Shown here: positions 18,691-26,670 of the stretch, one piece after another
How positions within the stretch are numbered: position 1 is the first letter of the stretch
Layout: each line of letters opens with the position of its first letter
From: Clostridia bacterium
Lineage (GTDB): Bacteria; Bacillota; Clostridia; Christensenellales; Aristaeellaceae
Direction of reading: 5' to 3'
Assembly: GCA_017938695.1 (NCBI GenBank)
Contig: JAGBBA010000004.1
Coordinates: forward strand, 17,872 to 81,871
Length of the DNA: 64,000 nt
The notes under the pieces: model-generated
Database searches by the model: none
What the model saw: the letters and a program-made list of their open reading frames with translations, nothing else
What the model was told of the DNA's origin: nothing
Position numbers and translations under genes: made by a program

Positions 18691-18987
18691 GAAAACCTCC
18701 GGATAAATTCGGAATTCGGAATGCGGAATTCGGAATGCGGAAATAAATGCGGGCCGGGCGAGCGGCAGAACCACTCCTTCCTTCAGCCGCAAGCGGCTGC
18801 CACCTCCCTCGGGGAGGGAGGCTTTTGGCGGCGCAAAGCCAAACAATACCTGCGTCGCGGCGCGCCTGTTGCGCGCCGGGCCCCCTGCTCGGAGATCGCC
18901 CGGTAACGCTCTTCCCGCATGGGTTTCGAAAGGGTCGAAGACCCTTCGTAGGGGAGTGCAGAGGGGACAAAGTCCCCTCTGCCCCCG
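18691..18987 (-). repeat. Modular intergenic repeat, copy A (pth-mfd)
   Basis: Read on the minus strand from the pth stop: hairpin AGAGGGG/CCCCTCT (18959-18981), hairpin AAGGGTC/GACCCTT (18930-18946), a core near 18851-18900 ending GCGCGCCGCGACGCAGG, an inverted-repeat unit with GAGGGAGG and CAGCCGC/GCGGCTG (18784-18826), then tandem GGAATTC/GGAATGC-type units (18708-18742) that end at the mfd ribosome site. No gene seen in the interval. Confidence 0.75.
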
Positions 18988-19566
18988 TTACTTCCCGTTG
19001 TAGCTTTGCATGGCGTGGTCGATGCCGGACTTGAGCCAGTCTTCGACGCAGTCGGCGGCGGCGGTGAAGGCGGACTGCATGGCGTCCAGTTCTTCGCGGG
19101 TCTGGTAGTGGGAGAGGACCCAGTTGGCCAGGTCCCAGCCTTCGGGCTTGGCACCCACGCCTACGCGGATCCGGGGGAAGGTTTGGGCGGGAACGTGCTG
19201 CATGATGGAACGCATGCCGTTATGGGTGCCTGCGCTGCCGGTTTTACGGACGCGCAGCTTGCCCAGGGGCAGGTCGATATCATCATAGATGACCAGCAGG
19301 TGATCCAGGGGAGCCTTGTACCACTGGAGCAGCTCGCCCACGCACTGGCCGGAGAGGTTCATGAAGGTCTGGGGCTGGCAGAGCACGACACGCTTGCCGT
19401 CCAGGTTGATTTCGGCCAGCATGCCGGAGCACTTTTTGCGGTTGAGGGGTGCATTCCAGCGGCGGGCGAGGATATCGGTGGTGTCAAAACCGGCGTTGTG
19501 CCGGGTGTGGGCGTACTGGGCACCGGGATTGCCCAGGCCCACGATGATCCAGGTTTCCTTTTCCAT
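18988..19566 (-). CDS. pth: Peptidyl-tRNA hydrolase
   Basis: 192 residues. It frees tRNA from peptides dropped by the ribosome. Signatures: IIVGLGNPGAQYAHTRHNAGF with the catalytic His in the TRHNAGF motif, QPQTFMNLSGQCV, and LLVIYDDIDLPLGKLRVRKTGSAGTHNGMRSI. The start at 19566 (MEKETWIIVGLG) follows TTTTGGAGATTGAT; an extension to 19620 has no ribosome site. Usual family length. It precedes mfd on the same strand, the conserved pth-mfd order of Bacillota, but here with a 297-base repeat element in between. Confidence 0.95.
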   Translation of the reverse strand: MEKETWIIVGLGNPGAQYAHTRHNAGFDTTDILARRWNAPLNRKKCSGMLAEINLDGKRVVLCQPQTFMNLSGQCVGELLQWYKAPLDHLLVIYDDIDLPLGKLRVRKTGSAGTHNGMRSIMQHVPAQTFPRIRVGVGAKPEGWDLANWVLSHYQTREELDAMQSAFTAAADCVEDWLKSGIDHAMQSYNGK

Positions 19567-19641
19567 ATCAATCTCCAAAACACGTTTTCGCGGAGAGGCA
19601 AAAAGGACACCCCTCCGCAAAAGTAGTATGCGCTTTTGTAT

Positions 19642-20463
19642 TTAGGCCATCAGCCAATCGGCAGGTTTGAGGGTAGCCACGGGCTGGTCGTCGTCGGAGA
19701 TGTCCAGCACCATCAGGCTCTTGTAGTCGGTGATGCGTTTCTTCTCGGGGGAGGCGGTTTCCATCACGAAGGCCATGCCCACCACCTCGATGTTGAACTC
19801 GTGCATCAGCTCCACCATGCCCTTGGCGGTGCCGCCAGCTTTGAGGAAATCGTCCACGATCAGGGTGCGCTGGCCTTCCTTCACGGCGCGGCGGGAAAGG
19901 GACATGGTTTCGATGTGCCCGGTGGAACCGGACACATAGTTGATGTTCACCGCGCTGCCCTCGTACACCTTGGAGGAGCGGCGGGCGATCACCAGCGGCA
20001 CGCCCAGGGCGTTGGCGGTGCACATGGCTACCGGGATGCCCTTGGTTTCCATGGTGAGGACGAAATCCGGCGCGGCGGCGTAGTATTCCGTGGCGATGAT
20101 CTCGCCCATGCGGCGCACGGCCTCGGGGGCGGAGAGAATATCAGAAGAATACAGGAAGCCGCCGGGCAGCACCCGGCTGGTGCCGGAAAGCTGCTGGCAC
20201 AGTTCGGCGATGTAGGCCTGTGCATCAGCCTTGCTGGCAACGGTGCGGTAGCGCACACCGCCGGCAGCACCGGTCACGGTTTCCAGTTCGCCCAGGCCGA
20301 ACTGCTTCACCACGTCGCGGAGGATGTCGATATCCTCGCTCATGGTGGACTTGGCGGCACCGAACAGCTCGCAGAAGTAAGACAGGGTAAAGATGCGGTT
20401 GGGCGCATCGGCAAGGATCTTCATCATGGCGCTCATGCGCTCATTACGGCGGATCTTTTCCAA
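19642..20463 (-). CDS. purR: Purine operon repressor PurR (Bacillus type)
   Basis: 273 residues: an N-terminal winged helix (FTLSYFCELFGAAKSTMSEDIDIL, residues 25-50) fused to a phosphoribosyltransferase-like effector domain with the PRPP loop RTLIVDDFLKAGGTAKGM. PRPP binding inhibits DNA binding, so purine genes are repressed when PRPP is low. The start is a TTG at 20461-20463, placed 9 bases after GGAG; the next ATG would delete part of the conserved N-terminus. A candidate PurBox lies upstream, suggesting autoregulation. Confidence 0.93.
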   Translation of the reverse strand: MEKIRRNERMSAMMKILADAPNRIFTLSYFCELFGAAKSTMSEDIDILRDVVKQFGLGELETVTGAAGGVRYRTVASKADAQAYIAELCQQLSGTSRVLPGGFLYSSDILSAPEAVRRMGEIIATEYYAAAPDFVLTMETKGIPVAMCTANALGVPLVIARRSSKVYEGSAVNINYVSGSTGHIETMSLSRRAVKEGQRTLIVDDFLKAGGTAKGMVELMHEFNIEVVGMAFVMETASPEKKRITDYKSLMVLDISDDDQPVATLKPADWLMA

Positions 20464-20492
20464 AGAAGGTCGCTCCTTTCATAATCCCGCCC

Positions 20493-20498
20493 ATTATA
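20493..20498 (-). promoter_or_regulatory. -10 element of the purR promoter
   Basis: TATAAT on the minus strand, 30 bases before the TTG start. The matching -35 position (TTCCAT) is poor, and the PurBox palindrome lies about 20 bases further upstream. Confidence 0.5.
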
Positions 20499-20530
20499 GC
20501 ACAAACCTGCGAATGATGGAAGATATTTTT

Positions 20531-20550
20531 TGCACGAACGTTCGGATTTT
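20531..20550 (-). promoter_or_regulatory. Candidate PurR-binding PurBox
   Basis: Minus strand AAATCCGAACGTTCGTGC. This fits the Bacillus PurBox consensus AWWWCCGAACWWT at 12 of 13 positions, and the centre CGAACGTTCG (20535-20544) makes two overlapping inverted half-boxes. It is placed just upstream of the purR promoter. Confidence 0.6.
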
Positions 20551-20560
20551 TTGTGTTTTT

Positions 20561-21316
20561 TTATGAGGGGATGCCCTCCTGCAGGGCCAGCAGGATCATT
20601 TGCTGCAGCTGCTGGCACTGGCTGGGCCAGCGGGCGGCGCAGTGGCGGGCCAGGGCTTCATCTGCCAGGATGAACAATAGCGTCAGGCTGGGCTGGGCTG
20701 CGTCGTCGGCAAGGGTCAGCAGCCACTCGCCGTTGCCGGCAGGGGTGATCATGGCGGTATCCTCGGATGCAGGCAGGGGCAGCGCGGGGTCAAAGCTGTC
20801 CGACAGGGTGAGGGTCACGGTGTTGTACACAGTCTGCGCGGCACTGTGCCAGCGCTTTTCCAGAAAGGTGAACGAGTTGCCGGGGGGCAGCGTCAGCAGG
20901 ATATCCATCAGGGTGGAAGCACCCTCCAGCAGGCGCAGGCGCAGGCACAGCCGCCCGTCCTGCAGGGTGAAGGACTCCGCCGGGGCCAGCTGCTCCAGGC
21001 GGAAGCGTTCGCGCCACTGGGGAGCCTGGCGGTTGATCAGCTGGCGGCGGCTCACCGGGATGCGCTGGGCAAAGACCTCGATGGCATACTCGCCCTCGCG
21101 GGTCAGGATCAACAGATCACCCAGGGGATGGGCTTGTCGGGAAAGCTGCCCCTGTTCCTGCATGTCGCTGAGGCTCAGCTGCATGGTGAAATAGTTCATC
21201 AGGTCCATTTCCACCAGGAATTGTAGTAGCTGCATGGCGGTGCAGGGCCCCAGCTGGGACAGCGCATACAGGATGATCAGCTTGTTTTCGGATTCAGGGA
21301 TATACTTGCGTTCCAT
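20561..21316 (-). CDS. DUF4364-family protein
   Basis: 251 residues, starting MERKYIPESENKLIILYALSQLGPCTAMQLLQFL. The first 75 residues look like a winged helix (helix pair, then LSDMQEQGQLSRQAHPLGDLLILTREGEYAI, a wing-like hairpin), followed by a beta-rich C-terminal domain of unknown role. This N-terminal pattern is characteristic of DUF4364, widespread in Clostridia and of unknown function. I start at 21316; the open frame above it crosses the hairpin of the upstream gene. GGAGG is 12 bases before the ATG, a little far. Confidence 0.78.
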   Translation of the reverse strand: MERKYIPESENKLIILYALSQLGPCTAMQLLQFLVEMDLMNYFTMQLSLSDMQEQGQLSRQAHPLGDLLILTREGEYAIEVFAQRIPVSRRQLINRQAPQWRERFRLEQLAPAESFTLQDGRLCLRLRLLEGASTLMDILLTLPPGNSFTFLEKRWHSAAQTVYNTVTLTLSDSFDPALPLPASEDTAMITPAGNGEWLLTLADDAAQPSLTLLFILADEALARHCAARWPSQCQQLQQMILLALQEGIPS

Positions 21317-21340
21317 GAAAGCTTGAAACCTCCGGAAAAG

Positions 21341-21364
21341 GAAAGCCTCCCAGCGATGGGAGGC
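21341..21364 (-). terminator. Terminator after the HPr-like gene
   Basis: Minus strand AGCCTCCC, ATCGC loop, GGGAGGCT followed by TTCCTTTT. The interrupted T-run suggests partial read-through into the DUF4364 gene, which has no promoter of its own that I could see. Confidence 0.6.
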
Positions 21365-21439
21365 TGAATATGCAATAAGAATGGGCACAACAAAATCAGC
21401 CGTCAGGCTGACGGGAAATGGGCGCGGAACGAAAGTGCC

Positions 21440-21667
21440 TTACGCCAGGAAGGACTGGATGTCGTTCATCAGGTCGTCGCACTCGTCGCAGTAAACTTCC
21501 AAGGTGATGGGCTTGGACAGATCCAGGGAGAAAATGCCCAGGATGGACTTGGCATCCACCACGTGACGGCCGGCGCGCAGGTCCATGTCGTAGGGATAGC
21601 GGTTGACGGTGTTGACGAAGGTCTTGACGTTCTCGGCGAGGCTCAGCTTAATATTGATGGACTTCAT
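21440..21667 (-). CDS. HPr-like protein lacking the active-site histidine
   Basis: 75 residues with the HPr fold pattern, including the KSILGIFSLDL segment around the regulatory serine (Ser46 region of HPr) and the C-terminal helix DDLMNDIQSFL. The GIHARPA active-site loop of HPr is replaced by SLAENVKT, so phosphotransfer to sugar permeases through His15 is impossible. It resembles Crh of Bacillus, which keeps only the regulatory serine, but is more divergent. Likely a regulatory carbon-signal protein (inference). It has a good promoter and a TAAGGAGG ribosome site. Confidence 0.78.
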   Translation of the reverse strand: MKSINIKLSLAENVKTFVNTVNRYPYDMDLRAGRHVVDAKSILGIFSLDLSKPITLEVYCDECDDLMNDIQSFLA

Positions 21668-21705
21668 TGTTCATCATTCCTCCTTAATCACAACTCTACC
21701 CTTCT

Positions 21706-21734
21706 ATTATAAGGGAAACGCTGGGAAAAAGCAA
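21706..21734 (-). promoter_or_regulatory. Promoter of the HPr-like gene
   Basis: Minus strand TTGCTT (21729-21734), 17 bases, TATAAT (21706-21711). Confidence 0.7.
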
Positions 21735-21835
21735 GCGTTATGAAAAAATATATTTCCATGAAAGCACGGAAAATCAAGGGGTTGGGGCGTTGGACAGGGG
21801 CAGATGTTCCGTGGGTGCACAGCCCCTGTTCGGGG

Positions 21836-21865
21836 TTGAAAAGAATGGGAAAAGCGTGGTATACT
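21836..21865 (+). promoter_or_regulatory. Promoter of the recD2 operon
   Basis: TTGAAA (21836-21841), 18 bases, TATACT (21860-21865), ending 34 bases before the recD2 start. Confidence 0.6.
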
Positions 21866-21899
21866 AATAAGAACTGCGAAAATGACGGGAGGTGAGCTG

Positions 21900-24137
21900 A
21901 TGGAGCAGGTGGAAGCCAGCGTGCTGGGCACGATCTACCGCAACGAGGAGAACGGCTACTCCGTCTTGATGGCCCGCATGGGCCGCAGCGAGATCACCAT
22001 CGTGGGCGTGCTGCCGGAGCTCACCGCCGGCGAGCAGGGCATCTTCACCGGCGAATGGGTGGAGCATCCCCAGTACGGCCGCCAGCTGAAGTGCACCGGC
22101 TGCCAGCTGCAAAAGCCCACCACCCTGCTGGGCATCGAGCGTTACCTGGGTTCGGGGCTGATCCACGGCGTGGGCCCCAGCACGGCCAAGCTCATCGTCC
22201 GCCAGTTCGGCGAGGAGACCCTCACTGTGCTTTCTGAGCATCCCGAGCGTTTGCAGGAAGTGCCCAAGATGGGCAAGAAGCGGTGGATCCAAATCGCCGA
22301 AAGCTTCCGCGAGCAGCAGCAGGCCCGGGAGGCCATGATCTTCCTGCAGTCCTACGGCATACCGGCCAGCCTGTCCGTGAAGATCAGCCGCCTCTACGGC
22401 GAGCGCACCCCGGACGTGATCCGCGCCAATCCCTACCGCCTGTGCGAAGACCTGGACGGCGTGGGCTTCCTCACGGCGGACCGCATCGGCACCGCCCTGG
22501 GCATCGCGCCGGACAGTGAGCACCGCATCCAGAGCGCGATCAAATATATATTAAAAGAAGTTTCCATCAGCATGGGGCATGTGTATCTGCCCCGGCGCGA
22601 ATTGATCCAGCGGGCGGCAGGACTGCTCCATGTGGACGAAACCATGTGCCACCGGCAGATCCAGCAGATGCAGCTGCAGCGGGATATCGTGATCCAGGGC
22701 GGCGACGGCGAGGAAGAACGGGTGTACCTGCCCGTGTTCGACTCCGCTGAGCGCGAGGTGGCCCAGCGGCTGTGCGAACTGATGGCCTCCCTGGCCCCCA
22801 TGAAGACCGGCAACCGCGTCCACAAGGACATTGACAAGTTTGAAAAGACGCGCAATATCCGCTTTTCCGAGCGGCAGCGCGAGGCCATCGTCAGCGCGCT
22901 GGAGCAGGGCGTGCTGGTGATCACCGGCGGCCCCGGCACCGGCAAGACGACCATCATCAACTGCATCATCAGCCTGCTCTCCCAGGAGGCGGAGGTGGTG
23001 CTGTGCGCCCCCACGGGCCGCGCTGCCAAGCGCATGACCGAGGCCACCGGCTTCGAGAGCAAAACCATCCACCGCCTGCTGGAATACGGCGGCGACGATA
23101 CCTCCTTTGCCCGCAACCAGGATAACCCCATCGAGGGCGACTGCATCATCGTGGACGAAACCTCCATGGTGGATCTGATGCTGATGCGTTCCCTCCTGCG
23201 GGCCATTGAGCCCGGCACACGCCTCCTGCTGGTGGGCGACGCCGACCAGCTGCCCAGCGTGGGCGCAGGCAATGTGCTGGGGGATATCCTGGAAAGCGGC
23301 GCGGTGCCTCATGTGCGCCTGACGGATATCTTCCGCCAGGGCGAAACCAGCCGCATCGTGGTGAACGCCCACCGCATCAACCAGGGACAGATGCCCCTTC
23401 TGAACGAAAAAGGCACGGATTTCTTTTTCGAGCGCAAGGAGGGATTTCTGCCTGCGGCCCAGACCATCGTGCAGCTGGTGACCACCCGGCTGCCCAAATT
23501 CCTGGGCTATTCGGAAAAGGAACGCGTGGAGCAGGCGGTGCGCAACATTCAGGTGCTGGCCCCCGCCAAGAAGGGCGAGTGCGGCGTGGGCGCGCTGAAC
23601 AACATGCTGCAGGCTGCGCTGAATCCCCCTGCGCCCCACCGGCCCAGCCTGCACTACGGCGAGACCATCTTCCGCCTGGGCGACAAGGTGATGCAGACCA
23701 AGAACGATTACCAGATCGAGTGGCGCAAGGAAACCTACGCAGGCTGGGAGGACGGCACCGGCGTCTTCAACGGCGACGTGGGGTTCATCACCGAGGTGGA
23801 CGAGGAGGAACACAGCCTGACCGTGCTCTTTGACGAGGAGCGCGAGGTGGTGTACCAGTCTGGCCAATTGGAAAACCTGGACCTGGCCTACTGCCTCTCG
23901 GTGCACAAAAGCCAGGGCAGTGAGTTCCCGGTGGTGGTGATGCCCGTGGCTGGCGGCCCGCCCATGCTGTTGACCCGCAACCTGTTCTACACCGCCCTGA
24001 CCCGTGCCCGGTCGCTGGTGGTGCTGGTGGGCCGGGAGGACGTGGTGCGGCAGATGGTGGAAAACGACCACATCCTGAAGCGTTACACCACCCTGACGGA
24101 CCGGCTGTCCGCCATGGCGGTGCTGGTGCCGCGATGA
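21900..24137 (+). CDS. recD2: RecD2 DNA helicase
   Basis: A 745-residue SF1B 5'-3' helicase that acts without RecBC. The N-terminal OB-like and helix-hairpin-helix region (EQVEASVLGTIYRNEENGYSV, YLGSGLIHGVGPSTAKLIV) is diagnostic for RecD2. Walker A GGPGTGKTT has K349, followed by VDETSMVDL, LLVGDADQLPSVGAGNVL and the C-terminal YCLSVHKSQGSEFPVVV, YTALTRARSLV. I start at the ATG at 21900, served by GGGAGGTGAG; an ATG at 21882 lies in front of that site. First gene of an operon with comF and a PIG-L gene. Confidence 0.94.
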   Translation: MEQVEASVLGTIYRNEENGYSVLMARMGRSEITIVGVLPELTAGEQGIFTGEWVEHPQYGRQLKCTGCQLQKPTTLLGIERYLGSGLIHGVGPSTAKLIVRQFGEETLTVLSEHPERLQEVPKMGKKRWIQIAESFREQQQAREAMIFLQSYGIPASLSVKISRLYGERTPDVIRANPYRLCEDLDGVGFLTADRIGTALGIAPDSEHRIQSAIKYILKEVSISMGHVYLPRRELIQRAAGLLHVDETMCHRQIQQMQLQRDIVIQGGDGEEERVYLPVFDSAEREVAQRLCELMASLAPMKTGNRVHKDIDKFEKTRNIRFSERQREAIVSALEQGVLVITGGPGTGKTTIINCIISLLSQEAEVVLCAPTGRAAKRMTEATGFESKTIHRLLEYGGDDTSFARNQDNPIEGDCIIVDETSMVDLMLMRSLLRAIEPGTRLLLVGDADQLPSVGAGNVLGDILESGAVPHVRLTDIFRQGETSRIVVNAHRINQGQMPLLNEKGTDFFFERKEGFLPAAQTIVQLVTTRLPKFLGYSEKERVEQAVRNIQVLAPAKKGECGVGALNNMLQAALNPPAPHRPSLHYGETIFRLGDKVMQTKNDYQIEWRKETYAGWEDGTGVFNGDVGFITEVDEEEHSLTVLFDEEREVVYQSGQLENLDLAYCLSVHKSQGSEFPVVVMPVAGGPPMLLTRNLFYTALTRARSLVVLVGREDVVRQMVENDHILKRYTTLTDRLSAMAVLVPR

Positions 24138-24766
24138 ACGTGAAGAACATCTGGAAGATCCTTTTCCCGGAGCGTGTGGTGTGCGTGGCCTGCGGACGGC
24201 CCAGCCGGGGTGAGCTGATCTGCGAGCAGTGCCAGGATGAGCTGGACGCCCTCCGCCTGGACGGCACAGTGGAGCATGCCTCCTACCGATACGATGGCGC
24301 GGCGAAGAAGCTAATCCACCGCCTGAAATTCGATAATGTGACTGCTGCGGCCACCGTGCTGGCCCGGGCCGTGGCCTTGGATGCGCTGAAGCTGCACATC
24401 GCCCCGGATACGGTGGTCACCTGGGTCACCATGCCGGAAAAGCGCAGGAAGGAGCGCGGCATCGACCATGGGCAGGTGCTGGCCAGGGCGGTGGCCCTGC
24501 GGCTGGGGCTGGAATGCAGGCGGCTGCTCATCCGCAGCCAGGAGAACCCCTTCCGCACCCAGCGGGGCTCCAGCAAGGCGCGACGGCTGCGCAACCTGCA
24601 AGGCATGTTCGCTGCCGAAGAAAACCTGCCACGGTATATCCTGCTGGTGGATGACGTGCTCACCACCGGCGCAACAACGGAAACCTGCGCTGCATGCCTC
24701 CGGGCAGGCGGCGCGCATGTGAGTGTTCTCACGGCTGCCAAGGTCGTGAAAAACCTGGAGGGATGA
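24134..24766 (+). CDS. comF: ComF-family phosphoribosyltransferase-like protein
   Basis: 210 residues. An N-terminal zinc ribbon (CVACGRPSRGELICEQCQDEL) precedes a PRTase-type domain with YRYDGAAKKLIHRLKFDN, MPEKRRKERGIDHGQVLA, NPFRTQRGSSKARRLRN and the PRPP loop ILLVDDVLTTGATTETCA. This is the complete ComFC layout, needed for late steps of DNA uptake in competent bacteria; it is also common in bacteria not known to be competent. It overlaps recD2 by 4 bases (ATGA), which ties it to DNA processing. Confidence 0.9.
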   Translation: MNVKNIWKILFPERVVCVACGRPSRGELICEQCQDELDALRLDGTVEHASYRYDGAAKKLIHRLKFDNVTAAATVLARAVALDALKLHIAPDTVVTWVTMPEKRRKERGIDHGQVLARAVALRLGLECRRLLIRSQENPFRTQRGSSKARRLRNLQGMFAAEENLPRYILLVDDVLTTGATTETCAACLRAGGAHVSVLTAAKVVKNLEG

Positions 24767-24769
24767 ACC

Positions 24770-25996
24770 ATGAAGATTGGAAAGCTGCTGCTGTTGGTGC
24801 TGGCGATAGTGTGCCTGTGCTCCGCTGCCGGGGCCGAGGGCATCTGGACCGCCACCGACCTGACCCCTGCCACCGAGGATATGCCCCTGGCGGAGGACAT
24901 CACCCAGGAGGTGCTGCTCAACGGCGCGATGGACTTTGCCCATCTGAACAAGATGCGCGATAACAACTACCGCTCCATCTGGGAAAGCTACCAGTACAGC
25001 GTGGAGCACGAGCTGCTCATCACTCCGCCCGAGGGCAAGGCGGTGGGCGGCATCACCATCAAGTGGCGCTCCTACAACACCATGAAGACGCTGATCCAGG
25101 TGCGCAACGATAAGGGCGAGTGGGAGACCATCGCCAAGGGCGGCGATGAATTCCTGGCCCAGTATATCCCCATGCCGCCTACCACCACGGAGTTCCGCAT
25201 CACCGGCGAGAACCCGGCGGCCCGGCTGCAGATCTGCGAGATCATCGTGATGACCCCCGGCCGTCTGCCCCAGGATTTCCAGCTCTGGAAGGAGCCCCCG
25301 GAGAAGGCGGACATGATGCAGCTGGTATCCCACCCGGATGACGAGCTGCTTTGGTTCGGCGGCCTTTTGCCCACCTATGCAGGCGAATTGAAAAAGGACG
25401 TGGTGGTGGTCTGCGCGGCGTTCCGCAATTATCACCGCCGCCTGGAAATGCTGGACGGCCTGTGGACCGCTGGCGTGAAGTATCACCCCATCTTTATCGG
25501 GTTGGAGGATTACATCAGCAGCAACATGTTTGAGGTGATCGACAACTGGGGCCGCCAGCGCGCCACCGCCAAGGTGGTGACCATGTACCGCAAGTACCAG
25601 CCCGATGTGGTGGTTTTGCAGGACATCAAGGGCGAATACGGCCACGGCGTGCACCGCGCTTTCACCAACATCTGCCAGCATGCGGTGGAATCCGCCGCCA
25701 ATCCCAACTACGAGCTGCAGGAAGTGCTGCGCTACGGCGTGTGGGAAGTGCCCAAGGTGTACATCCACCTGTACGAGGAAAACCAGATCAAGATGGACTG
25801 GAAGAAGCCCCTTTCCGCTTTCGGCGGCAAAACGGGCCTGGAGGTGGCCACCGAGGCCTTCCGCAAGCATGTGACCCAGCAGGGCCGCTGGGACGTGTGG
25901 GACGGCGGCGACTGGGACAACAGCCTTTTCGGCCTGTGGCACACCACCGTGGGCCCGGACGTCAAGGGCGGCGACATGTTTGAGCATATCGACTGA
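24770..25996 (+). CDS. Exported PIG-L family deacetylase with discoidin-like domain
   Basis: 408 residues. Residues 1-22 are a Sec signal peptide (KLLLLVLAIVCLCSAAGAE). Residues about 50-165 look like a discoidin/F5-8 type beta-sandwich (YRSIWESYQYSVEHELLITPPEGKAV, GGITIKWRS, LQICEIIVMTPG), and the PIG-L/LmbE fold follows with the metal motif HPDDE at 188-192 and the later EYGHGVHRAF histidines. Such enzymes remove N-acetyl groups from GlcNAc derivatives. Domain order and export suggest a cell-wall or extracellular glycan substrate. It starts three bases after comF, so it is in the same operon although unrelated in function. Confidence 0.84.
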   Translation: MKIGKLLLLVLAIVCLCSAAGAEGIWTATDLTPATEDMPLAEDITQEVLLNGAMDFAHLNKMRDNNYRSIWESYQYSVEHELLITPPEGKAVGGITIKWRSYNTMKTLIQVRNDKGEWETIAKGGDEFLAQYIPMPPTTTEFRITGENPAARLQICEIIVMTPGRLPQDFQLWKEPPEKADMMQLVSHPDDELLWFGGLLPTYAGELKKDVVVVCAAFRNYHRRLEMLDGLWTAGVKYHPIFIGLEDYISSNMFEVIDNWGRQRATAKVVTMYRKYQPDVVVLQDIKGEYGHGVHRAFTNICQHAVESAANPNYELQEVLRYGVWEVPKVYIHLYEENQIKMDWKKPLSAFGGKTGLEVATEAFRKHVTQQGRWDVWDGGDWDNSLFGLWHTTVGPDVKGGDMFEHID

Positions 25997-26035
25997 CCCG
26001 CCGGGCAAGCCTGATACAAAAAAGGAGCATGACCC

Positions 26036-26551
26036 ATGATCGAAGGGACGCTGGTGCGGCTGCGCGCCTTTGAACGCAGCGATGTGGATGCCAACCACGC
26101 TTTTGTCAACGATGTGGAGACCCTGCGGGGCATGATCAGCGGCATTCCGTTTCCTGCCTCCATGGAGGATGAATACCGCTGGCTGGAGCAGCAGTCCAGC
26201 TATTCCCGGGGCGAGTACCAGTTTGCGGTGGAGGATTTTCAGGGTGACCTGGTGGGCCGCTGCGGCGTGATCCGCCTGGACTGGAAAAACCGCCTGGCGG
26301 AGCTGGCCATCATGATCGGCACGCCCTACCGGGGCCGGGGCTACGGCAGGGAAGCCATGCAGCTGTTGTGCGACTTCTGCTTTAACGAAATGAACCTGCA
26401 CAAGCTGAAGGTGACGGTGTTCGCCTTCAACACGGCGGCCATCCGCTGCTACGAGCGCAACGGCTTTGTGCAGGAAGGCCTGCTGAAGGGCGAGATCTTC
26501 CGGGAGGGGAAATACCAGGACGTGGTGATCCTTTCCCGGGTGCAGGAATGA
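26036..26551 (+). CDS. GNAT acetyltransferase, RimJ/RimL type
   Basis: 171 residues with the GNAT fold: LVRLRAFERSDVDANHAFVND at the start, the acetyl-CoA loop IGTPYRGRGYGREAMQLL (R/Q-x-x-G-x-G/A), then FNEMNLHKLKVTVFAFNTAAIRCYERNGFVQEGLLKGEIF. The Rim-type pattern suggests N-terminal or small-molecule amine acetylation; substrate unknown. Good AAAGGAG ribosome site. Confidence 0.88.
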   Translation: MIEGTLVRLRAFERSDVDANHAFVNDVETLRGMISGIPFPASMEDEYRWLEQQSSYSRGEYQFAVEDFQGDLVGRCGVIRLDWKNRLAELAIMIGTPYRGRGYGREAMQLLCDFCFNEMNLHKLKVTVFAFNTAAIRCYERNGFVQEGLLKGEIFREGKYQDVVILSRVQE

Positions 26552-26598
26552 TTTTCCAGGTTTCGCTGGTTTATTGCTGTTTTTTTCACATACTGCCG

Positions 26599-26627
26599 TT
26601 GACAGATGCGCTTTGCGGCGGTATGAT
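26599..26627 (+). promoter_or_regulatory. Promoter of aspartokinase
   Basis: TTGACA (26599-26604), 17 bases, TATGAT (26622-26627). The leader is only about 37 bases, too short for a lysine riboswitch. Confidence 0.75.
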
Positions 26628-26670
26628 GGACTCTGTTATCGTTGGATGACTGGGATGGAGGAAAGTCAAG

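Noticed and set aside
18691-18846. N-terminal extension of Mfd by 52 residues
   Set aside because: It translates the intergenic repeat (tandem GGAATTC units and palindromes) and ignores the good ribosome site before 18690.
26552-26670. Lysine riboswitch or T-box before aspartokinase
   Set aside because: The promoter at 26599-26627 leaves a leader of about 37 bases, far too short for either.
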